Shown in pieces: positions 32,306 to 42,033 of a stretch of 64,000 bases of DNA. The stretch lies in contig CAWEQO010000002.1 in assembly GCA_963811225.1 (NCBI GenBank), forward strand, positions 770,318-834,317, read 5' to 3'. A program made the position numbers and the translations under genes. Each line of letters opens with the position of its first letter. The first letter of the stretch is position 1. Below the pieces are notes generated by a model. It saw only the letters and a program-made list of their open reading frames with translations. It was not told where the DNA came from and searched no databases. This DNA comes from CAWEQO01 sp963811225. GTDB lineage: Bacteria; Chloroflexota; Anaerolineae; Anaerolineales; Anaerolineaceae.

Positions 32306-33312
32306 ATACGGATGGAAATTTGTTCGATCTCCGCGATGTCGTCGTGATGTTTCATATCGGTGGGCTGCTGGAAGGCTCGAAGCTGGTGGCGGTGAACCAT
32401 GTCTCTTTCTCTTTGTCCAGCCAGCAGCCTGAAATCTTTACCCTTGCCGGCGAAAGCGGAAGCGGAAAAACCACGCTTTCTCGCCTGCTGCTGCGTGATT
32501 TGAATCCGACTTCCGGGAAAGTTTATTTCGAAGGCCAGGACTTAGCCGAAGTTCGAAAGCCGGCCGAGTTTAAAGCGTTTATGAAGAAGGTCCAGCCTGT
32601 ATTCCAAAATCCTTTCGAGACGTTCAGCCCCTTAAGGAGGGTGGATGGCTACTTGTTCGATACAGCCGTGAACTTTGGCATGGCGCATACCCGGCGTGAG
32701 GCTGCAGTGGTTGTCGATCATGCTCTCAATCTGGTTGGCTTATCTCTTGCTGAAGTCAGCAAACGCTACCCACACGAGCTCTCCGGAGGGCAGATCCAGC
32801 GGGTCTCGATCGCGCGCGCATTAATCCCGCAGCCACGAGTTATCTTAGCGGACGAGCCGGTCTCCATGGTGGACGCATCTCTGCGTATGGAGATCGTCAA
32901 CCTGTTCCGCCAGCTTCGAGACGAGCAGAAGGTCAGCATCATTTACATCACGCACGATTTGGCGACGGCGTACTATATCAGCGACCGGATCGCAATTATG
33001 CTGCGCGGGTATGTCGTGGAATCAGGCCCGGTTGTTGAAGTGCTTGAACATCCACTCCACCCTTATTCCCAACTGCTGAAAGAGTCAGTCCCGGAGCCGG
33101 AGCCACAAGAAAAAGAAGCCTGGACCAGGCATATCACCCTTGGGGCTACCGAAGTCAAGGAGTACAGCCGGGTCGGGTGTAAATTTGCGGGTCGCTGCCC
33201 GCATCGGATGGATATTTGCACGCAGGTCGACCCGCCAGACGTGAGAGTCGATCAGCGCACGGTGAAATGCTACCTGTATACTGAGCAGGAAAAAAGCCCG
33301 GCGCAAGCCTGA
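32302..33312 (+). CDS. ABC transporter ATP-binding protein (OppF/DppF type)
   Basis: 336 aa, overlapping the OppD-type stop by 4 bp (ATGA). Walker A 'GESGSGKTTLSR' (~50-61), signature 'LSGGQIQRVSIARALIPQPR', Walker B 'VILADEPVSMVD', H-loop 'ITHDL'. The C-terminal extension 'VGCKFAGRCPHRMDIC' carries the cysteines thought to hold an Fe-S cluster in this subfamily. Second ATPase of the importer. Confidence 0.95.
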   Translation: MNTDGNLFDLRDVVVMFHIGGLLEGSKLVAVNHVSFSLSSQQPEIFTLAGESGSGKTTLSRLLLRDLNPTSGKVYFEGQDLAEVRKPAEFKAFMKKVQPVFQNPFETFSPLRRVDGYLFDTAVNFGMAHTRREAAVVVDHALNLVGLSLAEVSKRYPHELSGGQIQRVSIARALIPQPRVILADEPVSMVDASLRMEIVNLFRQLRDEQKVSIIYITHDLATAYYISDRIAIMLRGYVVESGPVVEVLEHPLHPYSQLLKESVPEPEPQEKEAWTRHITLGATEVKEYSRVGCKFAGRCPHRMDICTQVDPPDVRVDQRTVKCYLYTEQEKSPAQA

Positions 33313-33388
33313 ACCGTCACAGGACCGATCAATAACCCTCCGAAACGTCCGACGAAACCGGCTCTCAAGAGAAAACAGGAGAAAGCTG

Positions 33389-35302
33389 ATGCCATCTGCG
33401 AAACGCAAACTCACGCCTGTCCCATTCACAGCCGTTCGCTTCCAAGATTCCTTCTGGGCGCCGCGCATCGAAACCAACCGGAAGGCGACCATCCCGCACA
33501 TTTACCGTAAGCTGGAAGAAACGGGGCGCATCAGCGCATTCGACTTAAACTTCGAGCGCCCGATCCCGGCCCCAATCGTGCTGATCTTTGGCGATTCGGA
33601 TTCGGCCAAGTGGATCGAAGCTGCCAGCTATTCTCTCGCCATCCATCCCGATCCCGATCTGGCTGCCCTGGTCGACCGGGTGGTGGATCGGGTCATTGGC
33701 GCACAGCAGGCGGATGGATACCTCAACACACACTTTATTCATGCGCAGCCGGAAATGCGCTGGAAAAACTTGCGCGACTGGCACGAGATGTACTGCGCTG
33801 GGCATCTGGTCGAAGGGGCGGTCGCTCACTACCAGGCCACGGGGGATCGCAAACTGATTGAGGCGCTGTCGCGTTATGTCGATCTGATCGATGCGAACTT
33901 CGGTTTAGAGCCCGGCAAGAAACCCGGCTACGGCGGGCATCCGGAAATCGAATTGGCGCTGGTGCGGCTGTATCATGCCACCGGCAGCCGCCGCTACCTG
34001 GAACTGTCCAAATACTTCGTCGAGGAACGCGGCAGGCAGGGGCCGGACAAACCCCATTACTTCGACATGGAAGCTCGGGAACGGGGCGAAGACCCGGCCG
34101 AATTCTGGGCCAAAACGTATGAGTACTGTCAGGCGGAGGAGGCTATCCGCCGGCAGGAGAAAGTTGTCGGGCATGCGGTTCGGGCGATGTACCTGCTCAG
34201 CGCAGTCGCAGACCTGGCGGGAGAGTACGAGGATCCCAGCCTGCTTGAGACCAACGAGCGGCTGTGGGAGAACCTGCTGAACCGGCGCATGTATCTGACC
34301 GGCGGCATTGGCCCATCCCGTCACAACGAAGGTTTCACGATGGATTACGATCTTCCGGATGAAACCGCCTACGCCGAAACCTGCGCGACGATTGGGCTGG
34401 TGCTGTGGAACGAACGCCTGCTGCAGTTCGATGGCGACCGCAAGTATGCCGACGTGGTCGAACGCGGGCTGTACAACGGTGTCATCAGCGGTGTGTCGTT
34501 AGACGGCGAACGCTTCTTCTACGAGAATCCGCTGGCATCCGACGGCAGCCATCACCGCCTGGAATGGTTTGCCTGTCCCTGCTGCCCTCCCAACCTGGCT
34601 CGTGTGGTTGCCAGCGTTGGAAACTACGTTTACTCCACCAGCGACGATGGATTGTGGCTGCATCTCTTTGCCGGAAGTGAGGCGCAGGTTCATTTGGATG
34701 GCGAACCGCTTACCATACGCCAGCAAACGCAGTACCCCTGGGATGGCAGGGTGCAGATCGAAATCGAATTGGCGGAGCCGAAACGCTTTACCCTTTATCT
34801 GCGCCGACCCGGCTGGTGTGAAGACTATGCAATCAAAGTAAATGGCCGGCCCTATTCTGCAGAGCAAACGAGCGGCGGTTACCTGGCCATCGAACGCTTA
34901 TGGAGCGGTAGGGACGTTGTAACGTATGAGATGGAAATGCTCATCCGTCCGATGTTTGCCAACCCGGCCGTGCGCCTGCTGGAAGGCCGGTTGGCTCTCC
35001 AGCGCGGTCCGGTTGTTTACTGTCTGGAAGGGGTTGATCACAGCGGGGGCATACTTGATCGTATTTCCCTGGACCTGCAGGAAATCTCCAGCACCTTTCG
35101 CACTGAATATTGCCCAAATTTGCTTGGCGGCGTAACGATTCTGCATGGCCAAGCCCATGCGATCGATGACTCCGGCTGGGAGGATGATCTTTACAGATCA
35201 AAGCCTCCGGCTGAGAAAGCCGTTGAAATTACCGCCGTTCCCTACTGTGTCTGGGATAACCGTGAACCGGGCGAAATGCGCATTTGGTTCCGGACTAGAT
35301 GA
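33389..35302 (+). CDS. glycoside hydrolase family 127, beta-L-arabinofuranosidase
   Basis: 637 aa, ATG after CAGGAG. N-terminal 'FQDSFWAPRIETNRKATIPH' is the standard GH127 (former DUF1680) opening. An (alpha/alpha)6 barrel follows, with 'YLNTHF' and 'WHEMYCAGHLVEGAVAHYQA'. 'DETAYAETCA' (~325-333) and 'FACPCCPPN' (~394-402) supply the Glu and three Cys that bind zinc, one Cys being the nucleophile in the characterised enzyme HypBA1. No signal peptide, so it acts in the cytoplasm on imported oligosaccharide. Two GH51 genes follow directly. Confidence 0.94.
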   Translation: MPSAKRKLTPVPFTAVRFQDSFWAPRIETNRKATIPHIYRKLEETGRISAFDLNFERPIPAPIVLIFGDSDSAKWIEAASYSLAIHPDPDLAALVDRVVDRVIGAQQADGYLNTHFIHAQPEMRWKNLRDWHEMYCAGHLVEGAVAHYQATGDRKLIEALSRYVDLIDANFGLEPGKKPGYGGHPEIELALVRLYHATGSRRYLELSKYFVEERGRQGPDKPHYFDMEARERGEDPAEFWAKTYEYCQAEEAIRRQEKVVGHAVRAMYLLSAVADLAGEYEDPSLLETNERLWENLLNRRMYLTGGIGPSRHNEGFTMDYDLPDETAYAETCATIGLVLWNERLLQFDGDRKYADVVERGLYNGVISGVSLDGERFFYENPLASDGSHHRLEWFACPCCPPNLARVVASVGNYVYSTSDDGLWLHLFAGSEAQVHLDGEPLTIRQQTQYPWDGRVQIEIELAEPKRFTLYLRRPGWCEDYAIKVNGRPYSAEQTSGGYLAIERLWSGRDVVTYEMEMLIRPMFANPAVRLLEGRLALQRGPVVYCLEGVDHSGGILDRISLDLQEISSTFRTEYCPNLLGGVTILHGQAHAIDDSGWEDDLYRSKPPAEKAVEITAVPYCVWDNREPGEMRIWFRTR

Positions 35303-35323
35303 TTCTTATCGAGGAACTTTCTC

Positions 35324-36880
35324 ATGTCAACAACCCGCATCACCCTCAATCCGGCTGATACCGTTGCCACGATTAACCCGAATATTTATGGTCATTTTGC
35401 AGAGCATCTTGGTCGCTGCATTTATGATGGAATCTGGGTTGGTGAGGATTCGCCCATTCCAAATATCGCCGGTTTCCGCACCGATGTGATCGAAGCCTTC
35501 CGCCGAATGAAGCCCCCTGTGATCCGCTGGCCGGGCGGCTGTTTTGCCGACGATTACCACTGGCAAGATGGCATCGGGCCGCGCGATCAGCGTCCAAATC
35601 GGATCAATATTCACTGGGGTGAAGTGGTTGAGACGAACGATGTGGGCACGCAGGAATTTATCCGCTTCTGCCGCCTGGTTGGAGCCGAGCCCTACTTGTG
35701 CGGCAATGTCGGTTCCGGCACGGCCCGCGAGCTGCGCGATTGGGTCGAATACTGCAACTTCCCCGATTCCAGCCCCAACGGCTCCACCTGGGCGCAGCAG
35801 CGCGCCGCGGATGGCAGTTCAGAGCCGTTCGATGTCACCTACTGGGGTGTTGGCAATGAGAACTGGGGCTGTGGCGGCAACTTCTCCCCGGAAGATTACT
35901 GCACCGAATTCCGCCGCTACGCTTCTTTTGTGCGCGGTTTTGGCAAGAAACTCTCCGTGATCGCTTGCGGGCCGTCGAACAATGATATCGAATGGACGGA
36001 CCGTTTCTTCCGAAAGCTGTATAAAGATTACTGGGCCTTCAACAATATCGACGGCTTCGCGGCGCACTATTACTGCGGCACAGCCGGAACGGCGACCGAA
36101 TACACCGAAGACGAATGGTACCGCCTGCTGGAAAAAGGGCTGAAGATGGAGGATCTGGTGGTTCAGCAGCGGGCAGCGATGGATGCCTGGGACCCGACCC
36201 GCAAGATCGGGTTGATCGTAGATGAGTGGGGCGCCTGGCATCCGGTCGAGAAAGGCACGAACCCAGCCTTCCTCTATCAGCAGAATACGATCCGCGACGC
36301 GATCGTGACCGCCAACACCCTCGATATCTTCAATCGCCACGCCGATAAGGTTGTGATGGCGAATATCGCCCAGACGGTCAACGTCCTCCAGGCAGTGATC
36401 CTGACGGAAGGCGATCAGATGCTGGTTACCCCGACCGGGTATGTGTACGAAATGTACGCGCCCCACCAGGGGGCGCAGGCGCTGCGCATGCGGGTCGAGA
36501 CCCCTGAAATCAACTTTAAAAAGCGGAACATCAAGCCGGTTCCCTGGCAGGCTGCGCTGCAGCCGGATGAAAAAATGGAAGGGAGCATCCCAAACGTGTC
36601 CGGCAGCGCCTCACTCAAAGACGATACCCTTTTCGTAACCATGGCAAACAGTCACGCCAACCTGCCGGCTGAAGTTTGTGTCGATCTGGTACAGGCAAGT
36701 ATGGCCCAGGCAGAGGGACGCGTCCTGAGTGGCGAGATCCATGCTCACAACACCTTCGCCGCTCCTGACCAGGTCACACCGCAGGTGTTTCCAGTTGAAT
36801 GCGATGCAAACCAGGTTCGCCTGACCTTACCGCCCGCTTCGGTCGTTACTGTCCAAATCCAGCTAAATGGTAGGAACTGA
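35324..36880 (+). CDS. alpha-L-arabinofuranosidase, GH51
   Basis: 518 aa. TIM-barrel plus C-terminal beta domain. 'NIYGHFAEHLGRCIYDGIWV' opens the protein, 'RWPGGCFADDYHWQDGIGP' is the first barrel landmark, the acid/base Glu is in 'GNENWGCGG' (~178) and the nucleophile in 'VDEWGAWH' (~300). Cytoplasmic, releasing terminal alpha-L-arabinofuranose. It ends one base before a second, divergent GH51, which suggests different linkage preferences. Confidence 0.95.
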   Translation: MSTTRITLNPADTVATINPNIYGHFAEHLGRCIYDGIWVGEDSPIPNIAGFRTDVIEAFRRMKPPVIRWPGGCFADDYHWQDGIGPRDQRPNRINIHWGEVVETNDVGTQEFIRFCRLVGAEPYLCGNVGSGTARELRDWVEYCNFPDSSPNGSTWAQQRAADGSSEPFDVTYWGVGNENWGCGGNFSPEDYCTEFRRYASFVRGFGKKLSVIACGPSNNDIEWTDRFFRKLYKDYWAFNNIDGFAAHYYCGTAGTATEYTEDEWYRLLEKGLKMEDLVVQQRAAMDAWDPTRKIGLIVDEWGAWHPVEKGTNPAFLYQQNTIRDAIVTANTLDIFNRHADKVVMANIAQTVNVLQAVILTEGDQMLVTPTGYVYEMYAPHQGAQALRMRVETPEINFKKRNIKPVPWQAALQPDEKMEGSIPNVSGSASLKDDTLFVTMANSHANLPAEVCVDLVQASMAQAEGRVLSGEIHAHNTFAAPDQVTPQVFPVECDANQVRLTLPPASVVTVQIQLNGRN

Positions 36881-38378
36881 ATGGAAAAGACGCGAATTGT
36901 TCTCGATGCGGCATACACGATTGACAAGGTGGACCCGCGTATCTTCGGCGGCTTCCTGGAGCACATGGGCCGCGCAGTTTATGAGGGCGTCTACGACCCG
37001 AAATCGAGCCACGCCGATGAAAATGGCTTCCGAAAAGACACTTTAGAGGCGCTGCGGCAGATGCGAATGACGGCCATGCGTTATCCCGGCGGCAACTTTG
37101 CCTCGGGCTATCATTGGATGGATGGGATTGGCCCAAAGGATCAGCGTCCTACCGTGCGCGAGCTGGCCTGGCAGAGCATTGAGCCGAACCGGTTTGGCAC
37201 CGATGAATTTTTCAAAATGTCGCGCATGATGGATTGGACATCCATGATCACGGTCAACCTGGGAATGGGCACACCTGAAGAAGCCCGCAACTGGGTTGAG
37301 TACTGCAACAGCCCGGTTGGAACGAAATATGCCGATCTCCGCGCGAAGAATGGTTCGGAAGAGCCGTATGGGGTCAAGCTTTGGTGCTTGGGCAATGAAA
37401 TGGATGGTCCTTGGCAGTTAGGCCACGTACCGGCGGAACAATATGCAATCCTTGCGCAGCAGGCAGCCAAGCTCATGAAGGATACCGATCCAAGCATCGA
37501 AACAGTCGCTTGCGGCACGTGCTCGATGAAGCTTTCGACCTATATGGAATGGGACCGCACGGTGCTGGAATACATCGATTCGTATGCCGACTATATCAGC
37601 CTGCACCGTTACGTCGGCAACCCTCAGAATGACACGGTCGACTACCTGGCTGTCACCAACTCGATCGATCAGCAAATTGAGGAGATGGATGCAGTTTGTC
37701 GCTACGTGCAGGCGAAGCTGCGCAGTAAGAAGCGCCACTACCTGTGTTTTGATGAGTGGAACGTCTGGTACCGCACCTTTGGGCCCGAGCATACCAATGG
37801 ACGAGGAAAGTTTGCCCCACCTTTGATTGAGGAGCATTACAACCTGGAAGATGCCCTGGTTGTAGCCGGTTTCCTCAACAGCTTTATCCGTCACGCCGAT
37901 TCGGTGAAAATTGCCAACATCGCGCAGATCGTCAATGTGATCGCTCCCATCCTGAACTCGCGGCGACCAAATGCTGCGGCAGTCTATTTTCTATCCATTT
38001 GCCATGTTCGCTTCCCGGCGAGATGGCGTCTCTATTCAACCGGTTGTCTTTGGACCGGGTTACGAGAGCCCTTCTTATGGGTGGGTCCATTCCATCGACG
38101 CCAGCGCGATTTTGGGTGATCAGGTGCTGCACGTCTTTCTGGTGAATCGCAGCGTGACCGAAAATGCCGAGATCGAGATTGATCCTGCGGGTGGAAAGAT
38201 CGAATCGGTGCAGTCTGCCGAGGTTATCAGTGGCCCGGGGCCCCAGGCCAACAACACCTATGAGGATCCAGGCGTCATCTGCAGCCGGCCGTTGAAGACG
38301 ATCAAGGTCAGCGATGGGAAAGCCCTGGTTCAGCTTCCACCCCTGGCGGTGGCTGCGGTTACCCTCAACATTTCTTAA
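36881..38378 (+). pseudogene. second GH51 alpha-L-arabinofuranosidase, one-base frameshift
   Basis: Joined ~499 aa. Opens 'DPRIFGGFLEHMGRAVYEGV', with 'RYPGGNFASGYHWMDGIGPK', acid/base in 'LGNEMDGPW' (~172) and nucleophile in 'FDEWNVWY' (~291). After 'NVIAPIL' the frame shifts: dropping one A at 37955-37956 gives 'LTRGDQMLRQSIFYPFAMFA' and the normal C-terminal beta domain to 38378. Both halves look fully conserved, which favours a sequencing indel. No SD is needed beyond coupling to the previous stop, since the ATG follows at once. Confidence 0.9.
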
Positions 38379-38417
38379 GCGAAGTTGCAGCACGAAACAC
38401 AATTGAAGTGAAACAAG

Positions 38418-38456
38418 AGCGCCCTCCAAGATGATCCGGGAGGGCGCTGCTTTTTT
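38418..38456 (+). terminator. intrinsic terminator between convergent operons
   Basis: AGCGCCCTCC/GGAGGGCGCT stem (10 bp) followed by GC and T6. It ends the arabinofuranosidase operon; the 18-gene minus operon converges on it. Confidence 0.85.
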
Positions 38457-38508
38457 GGGCAGGGAGCAGTTGCATGCCTTTTTAGCCTTGGTCCTGGCGT
38501 CAGAAGGA

Positions 38509-39555
38509 CTATAAAGTCATCGGATACCGGCCATACTCCCTCCACGTCTGCAGCATGGCGGCGTAGTTTTCTGGTTTGACGCCGGAATGGATGGAGTTGC
38601 TGGAGGAGAAGATGTATCCGCCGCCGGGCATGCCTGCGCGCAGAGCTTCTTTGCTCGCCGCAATGACCTCTTCTGGTGTGCCGAGCGTTAAGAGTTGGGC
38701 GCAGTCTACATTGCCCTTCAAGGCTATCCGCTGCCCGTAGCGGGCTTTGACCTCGCCCAGGTCCATCCCAGCTTGCGGGTCGATCGGGTCCAGGCAGTCG
38801 ATGCCCGAATCGATGATCATGTCGATGATCGGCCAGAGCTTGCCATCCGTATGCTTGATGACGTAGAGGCCCAGGTCCTTGAAACCGCCGATCACCCGGC
38901 ACAGCGCCGGGAAAAAGAACTCGCGAAAGTGCTTGGGCGACATGAGAGGCCCGCGGTTGTAGGCATAGTCGTCGCCGGTATAGACGATTTTTATCCCGCG
39001 GGCGGCAACCTCTTTCGCCAGCTCGAGATTATAGGTGACCGACATCTCCACCAGGGCCAGCACCAGATCGGGTTCGGTCACAATCGCGGTCAGCAGCCGC
39101 TGCATGCTCAAGAGATACCGGGGCAGCGAAAAGACATCGTTCAGGTGGACGATGATGGCTTTGTCTCCCTGGTATTTTTGCACGGCTGCATCGATAGCGG
39201 CAAACCGGAAAGGCGCATGCGGATCGGGTGGGGTGTAGCGTTCAAAATCGGCAATCGAGTGGATAGGCGATTCAACCTCGAACCCATGCTCCTCAGATGT
39301 ATCCTGAGAGACATAGCCCCACTCGGTCAGCCAGCGGTCCGCGCTAACCCGTTCCTTCTTAAAGATCGGATCGACGATGATGGCGTCATGCCCGTGCTGG
39401 ACGGCAAACGCAATCGGGTCGGTGCAGCCCGGCGACAGCGCTTCGCGTACCCGGCGGTCTACCAGCCATTCAAAATGGGGTACTCGGTCCGGTTCCTGCC
39501 CCTGCAGCACGCGCAGCACTCGCTCTTCAGAAGTCATCTCAGCTAAAGGGCTCAA
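38509..39555 (-). CDS. uroporphyrinogen decarboxylase (URO-D) family protein
   Basis: 348 aa from TTG after GAGGAACGA. URO-D-like barrel: 'MTSEERVLRVLQGQEPDRVP' opening, 'YVIKHTDGKLWPIIDMIIDS', 'GIDCLDPIDPQAGMDLGEVK', 'ALKGNVDCAQLLTLGTPEEV', 'GGGYIFSSSNSIHSGVKPEN'. These are typical of the non-haem URO-D/methyltransferase-like group often found in sugar catabolic clusters of unknown purpose, not of HemE. Last gene of the minus operon, 11 bp after the LyxK-like kinase. Confidence 0.88.
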   Translation of the reverse strand: MSPLAEMTSEERVLRVLQGQEPDRVPHFEWLVDRRVREALSPGCTDPIAFAVQHGHDAIIVDPIFKKERVSADRWLTEWGYVSQDTSEEHGFEVESPIHSIADFERYTPPDPHAPFRFAAIDAAVQKYQGDKAIIVHLNDVFSLPRYLLSMQRLLTAIVTEPDLVLALVEMSVTYNLELAKEVAARGIKIVYTGDDYAYNRGPLMSPKHFREFFFPALCRVIGGFKDLGLYVIKHTDGKLWPIIDMIIDSGIDCLDPIDPQAGMDLGEVKARYGQRIALKGNVDCAQLLTLGTPEEVIAASKEALRAGMPGGGYIFSSSNSIHSGVKPENYAAMLQTWREYGRYPMTL

Positions 39556-39566
39556 TCGTTCCTCGT

Positions 39567-41108
39567 TTATCCTTCCGCACTAGATCCTTTGAGTCTGTTC
39601 AGCGCCTCCCACGGCGCTTGCATCACCTGGACCAGCCGCTGGTATTCAGCATAGCGCGCCAGGTAGAATGGCGTATTCGCCGGGTCAGGCTCCTGGACGC
39701 GCACGATCTTGACTGCCTGTTCGGCCGCTTCTGCATAGTCGCGATAGATTCCCGTGCCAATCCCTGCCGAAAGGGCCGCTCCGCGCGCGCCCACCTCGGT
39801 CCCATCCGAGACTTCCATCGGCACCTGCATGGTATCGGCGAACATCTGAGTCCACATCCGGCTCCGCGAGCCTCCCCCGGTCATACGAGCCGTTCTCACC
39901 TGCGCACCGGCTAAGCGGAGCTTCTCCAGGTGGCTCAGATGACAGAACACGACGCCCTCATACAATGCCCGGAGCAGATGAGCACGTGTGTGCCATCCAG
40001 CCAATCCGTAAAAACCAGCTCGCGCGGTCGGTTGAACATTTGAACCGTACAAAAACGGGTGGAAGACAATGTTCGTGCTGGTAGGGGATAAGCTGGCGAC
40101 CTCTTCGCTGCAGACCTCATAAACCGAGATCCCGCGTCGCGCCGCCTCAGCGCGCTCGTCACCGCAGAACTGGGTGACGAACCATTCGAGATTGGTCGCC
40201 GAAGTCGCGCTGGCTTCGATGCTGAGGAATTTCCCCGGGTCGGCAAACAAGGTGGTCATGAACAAGCCAGGATCCACCAGCGGTTCCTCGGTGATGACCT
40301 GGTTGATGCCCCACGTCCCTGCGACGATGCAGGCTTGCCCAACGTTTACCGCGCCGCAGCCAACCGCGCTGGCATCCACGTCGAACATCCCACCGACAAC
40401 CGGCGTACCCACCGCCAACCCGGTCTCTTCGGCCGCGCTTCGGGTAACCTGCCCGGCCACTTCGAAGGAGTGCTTGAGGGGTGGGAGGGCATCATAGACC
40501 TCGGACAGGTCATACAGCGCCATCAGGTCGCGGCTGTAGCGCAGGTTGCGCACATCCATCAGGCTCGTTGCACTCATGTCCGTGAAATCGCCGGTGACCT
40601 CGCCGGTCAGGCGATATTTCACGTAATCCTTGCACATCAGAATCGCGCCGATGCTCGCGTAGTTTTGCGGCTCGTGCTTTTTGATCCACGCAAGCAGTGC
40701 ATTGGGCTGGGCAGGCCAGAACGATTGGATCGTACACGGGAAGACGCTGGCCGCTAAGCCGCACTGCTGCCATTCTGTGATGATGTCCGCTGCGCGGGTG
40801 TCCATCGATTGGATCCCATTACGCAGCGGTCTACCTTGTTTGTCCAACAGGTAGACGCCGTTGCCATGCCCGCAATTGCCGATGCCCGCAATATCTTTTG
40901 GTGAAACACCCGATTTCGCCAGCACCGCCCGGATGGCGCTGGCGGTGCTCTGCCAAAAGCCTTCCATGTCCCGCTCGGTCCATCCAGGATGCGGGTATGC
41001 GGTTTCTACCTTACAACCAGCGACGGCGATTTCCTGTCCATGCAGATCAAACACTGCAGCTTTTGAAACTGTATTGCCGTTATCGATGCCCAAAAGATAA
41101 TGGCCCAT
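39567..41108 (-). CDS. FGGY carbohydrate kinase, LyxK-like (L-xylulose / 3-keto-L-gulonate kinase)
   Basis: 513 aa, ATG after GGAGGTAGACG. Actin-like ATPase fold: 'LGIDNGNTVSKAAVFDLHG', 'HPGWTERDMEGFW', 'GTPVVGGMFDVDASAVGCGA', 'FLYGSNVQPTARAGFYGL' and 'HTRAHLLRALYEGVVFCHLS'. From memory these follow E. coli LyxK (YiaP) closely. The kinase would make the 5- or 6-phosphate used by the UlaD- and UlaE-like enzymes of the same operon. Substrate choice between L-xylulose and 3-keto-L-gulonate is not resolved. Confidence 0.88.
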   Translation of the reverse strand: MGHYLLGIDNGNTVSKAAVFDLHGQEIAVAGCKVETAYPHPGWTERDMEGFWQSTASAIRAVLAKSGVSPKDIAGIGNCGHGNGVYLLDKQGRPLRNGIQSMDTRAADIITEWQQCGLAASVFPCTIQSFWPAQPNALLAWIKKHEPQNYASIGAILMCKDYVKYRLTGEVTGDFTDMSATSLMDVRNLRYSRDLMALYDLSEVYDALPPLKHSFEVAGQVTRSAAEETGLAVGTPVVGGMFDVDASAVGCGAVNVGQACIVAGTWGINQVITEEPLVDPGLFMTTLFADPGKFLSIEASATSATNLEWFVTQFCGDERAEAARRGISVYEVCSEEVASLSPTSTNIVFHPFLYGSNVQPTARAGFYGLAGWHTRAHLLRALYEGVVFCHLSHLEKLRLAGAQVRTARMTGGGSRSRMWTQMFADTMQVPMEVSDGTEVGARGAALSAGIGTGIYRDYAEAAEQAVKIVRVQEPDPANTPFYLARYAEYQRLVQVMQAPWEALNRLKGSSAEG

Positions 41109-41130
41109 CGTCTACCTCCGTCAGCTACCG

Positions 41131-41994
41131 TCACGCATACAATCCGGCTTTGCCGGCCGCGCCGAAGATCTGGTTCTTCTGGCGGACCACCTGGTAGGCT
41201 GCCGTCCGTGCCGCTGTTAATGCCTTATGGATGTCGACCTGTTCGACCGGCCCATCCAGCGCCTGCCTCAAGACCCGCAAAAACGGCAGGCGTACGTCGG
41301 TCCACACATTGATCTTGGCGATACCGAGCTCGATGGCTCGCCGCAGATCCTGGTCCGGCGTATCCGACCCGCCGTGGAGCACGAGGGGGATTGGGCAGAC
41401 GGCCTGCAGCCGCTCCAACTGCTCGAAATCGAGTTTCGGCGTGCCGCGATATAGACCATGCAGCGTGCCAATCGAGATCGCCAGCGCATCCACCCCGGTC
41501 TCGACAACAAAGCGCTCGGCCTCGTCCACGCGCGTCAGGTGCGCTCGTTGCTCGTCATCGCTGAGGACGTCATCGCCCGTGCCGACGTGCCCCAGCTCGG
41601 CCTCCACTGAAACCCCTTTCGCATGGGCAAGCTCGACTGCTCGGCGGGTCAGCGCAATATTTTGATCCAGAGGCGACAGTGAGCCATCGATCATCACCCC
41701 GGAAAAACCCAACGCGAGGGCATACTCGACCTGGTCGAGCGACTTCGCATGATCGAGCACCAGGGCAGCTGGAACGCCGGTGCGTTCGACTTCGGCTGCG
41801 ATCAGGCATACCATGGTGCGCCAATCCGTCTGAGGCGTATCGCTCGGGTAGATCATGAGGATCGTGGGAGCCTCATCCGCTGCGGCCGCGTCAAGAATCG
41901 CCTGGGTCGTCTCCAGGTTACAGGTGTCGTAGGCGCCGACTGCCCAGCCTTGCCCAACGCAAGGCTGCAGGATTTCGGTCATCGTCCGTAGCAT
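41131..41994 (-). CDS. class II (zinc) fructose-bisphosphate aldolase family protein
   Basis: 287 aa, ATG after GGAGGACTC. 'WAVGAYDTCNLETTQAILDA' start, catalytic/zinc 'LVLDHAKS' (Asp-His), 'VEAELGHVGTGDD' (Glu, His), 'LVLHGGSDTPDQDLRRAI' (zinc His) and 'INVWTDVRLPFLRVLR'. Length and layout fit GatY/KbaY-like ketose aldolases. It could cleave a ketose phosphate made by one of the FGGY kinases; the true substrate is unknown. Confidence 0.9.
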   Translation of the reverse strand: MLRTMTEILQPCVGQGWAVGAYDTCNLETTQAILDAAAADEAPTILMIYPSDTPQTDWRTMVCLIAAEVERTGVPAALVLDHAKSLDQVEYALALGFSGVMIDGSLSPLDQNIALTRRAVELAHAKGVSVEAELGHVGTGDDVLSDDEQRAHLTRVDEAERFVVETGVDALAISIGTLHGLYRGTPKLDFEQLERLQAVCPIPLVLHGGSDTPDQDLRRAIELGIAKINVWTDVRLPFLRVLRQALDGPVEQVDIHKALTAARTAAYQVVRQKNQIFGAAGKAGLYA

Positions 41995-42033
41995 TCGCGA
42001 GTCCTCCTTCCGAGTCCTTCGGTAATCACAATT

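Noticed and set aside
38509..39555. HemE (haem biosynthesis) for the URO-D family gene
   Set aside because: Motifs and operon context fit the URO-D/methyltransferase-like subgroup, and no other haem gene is near.
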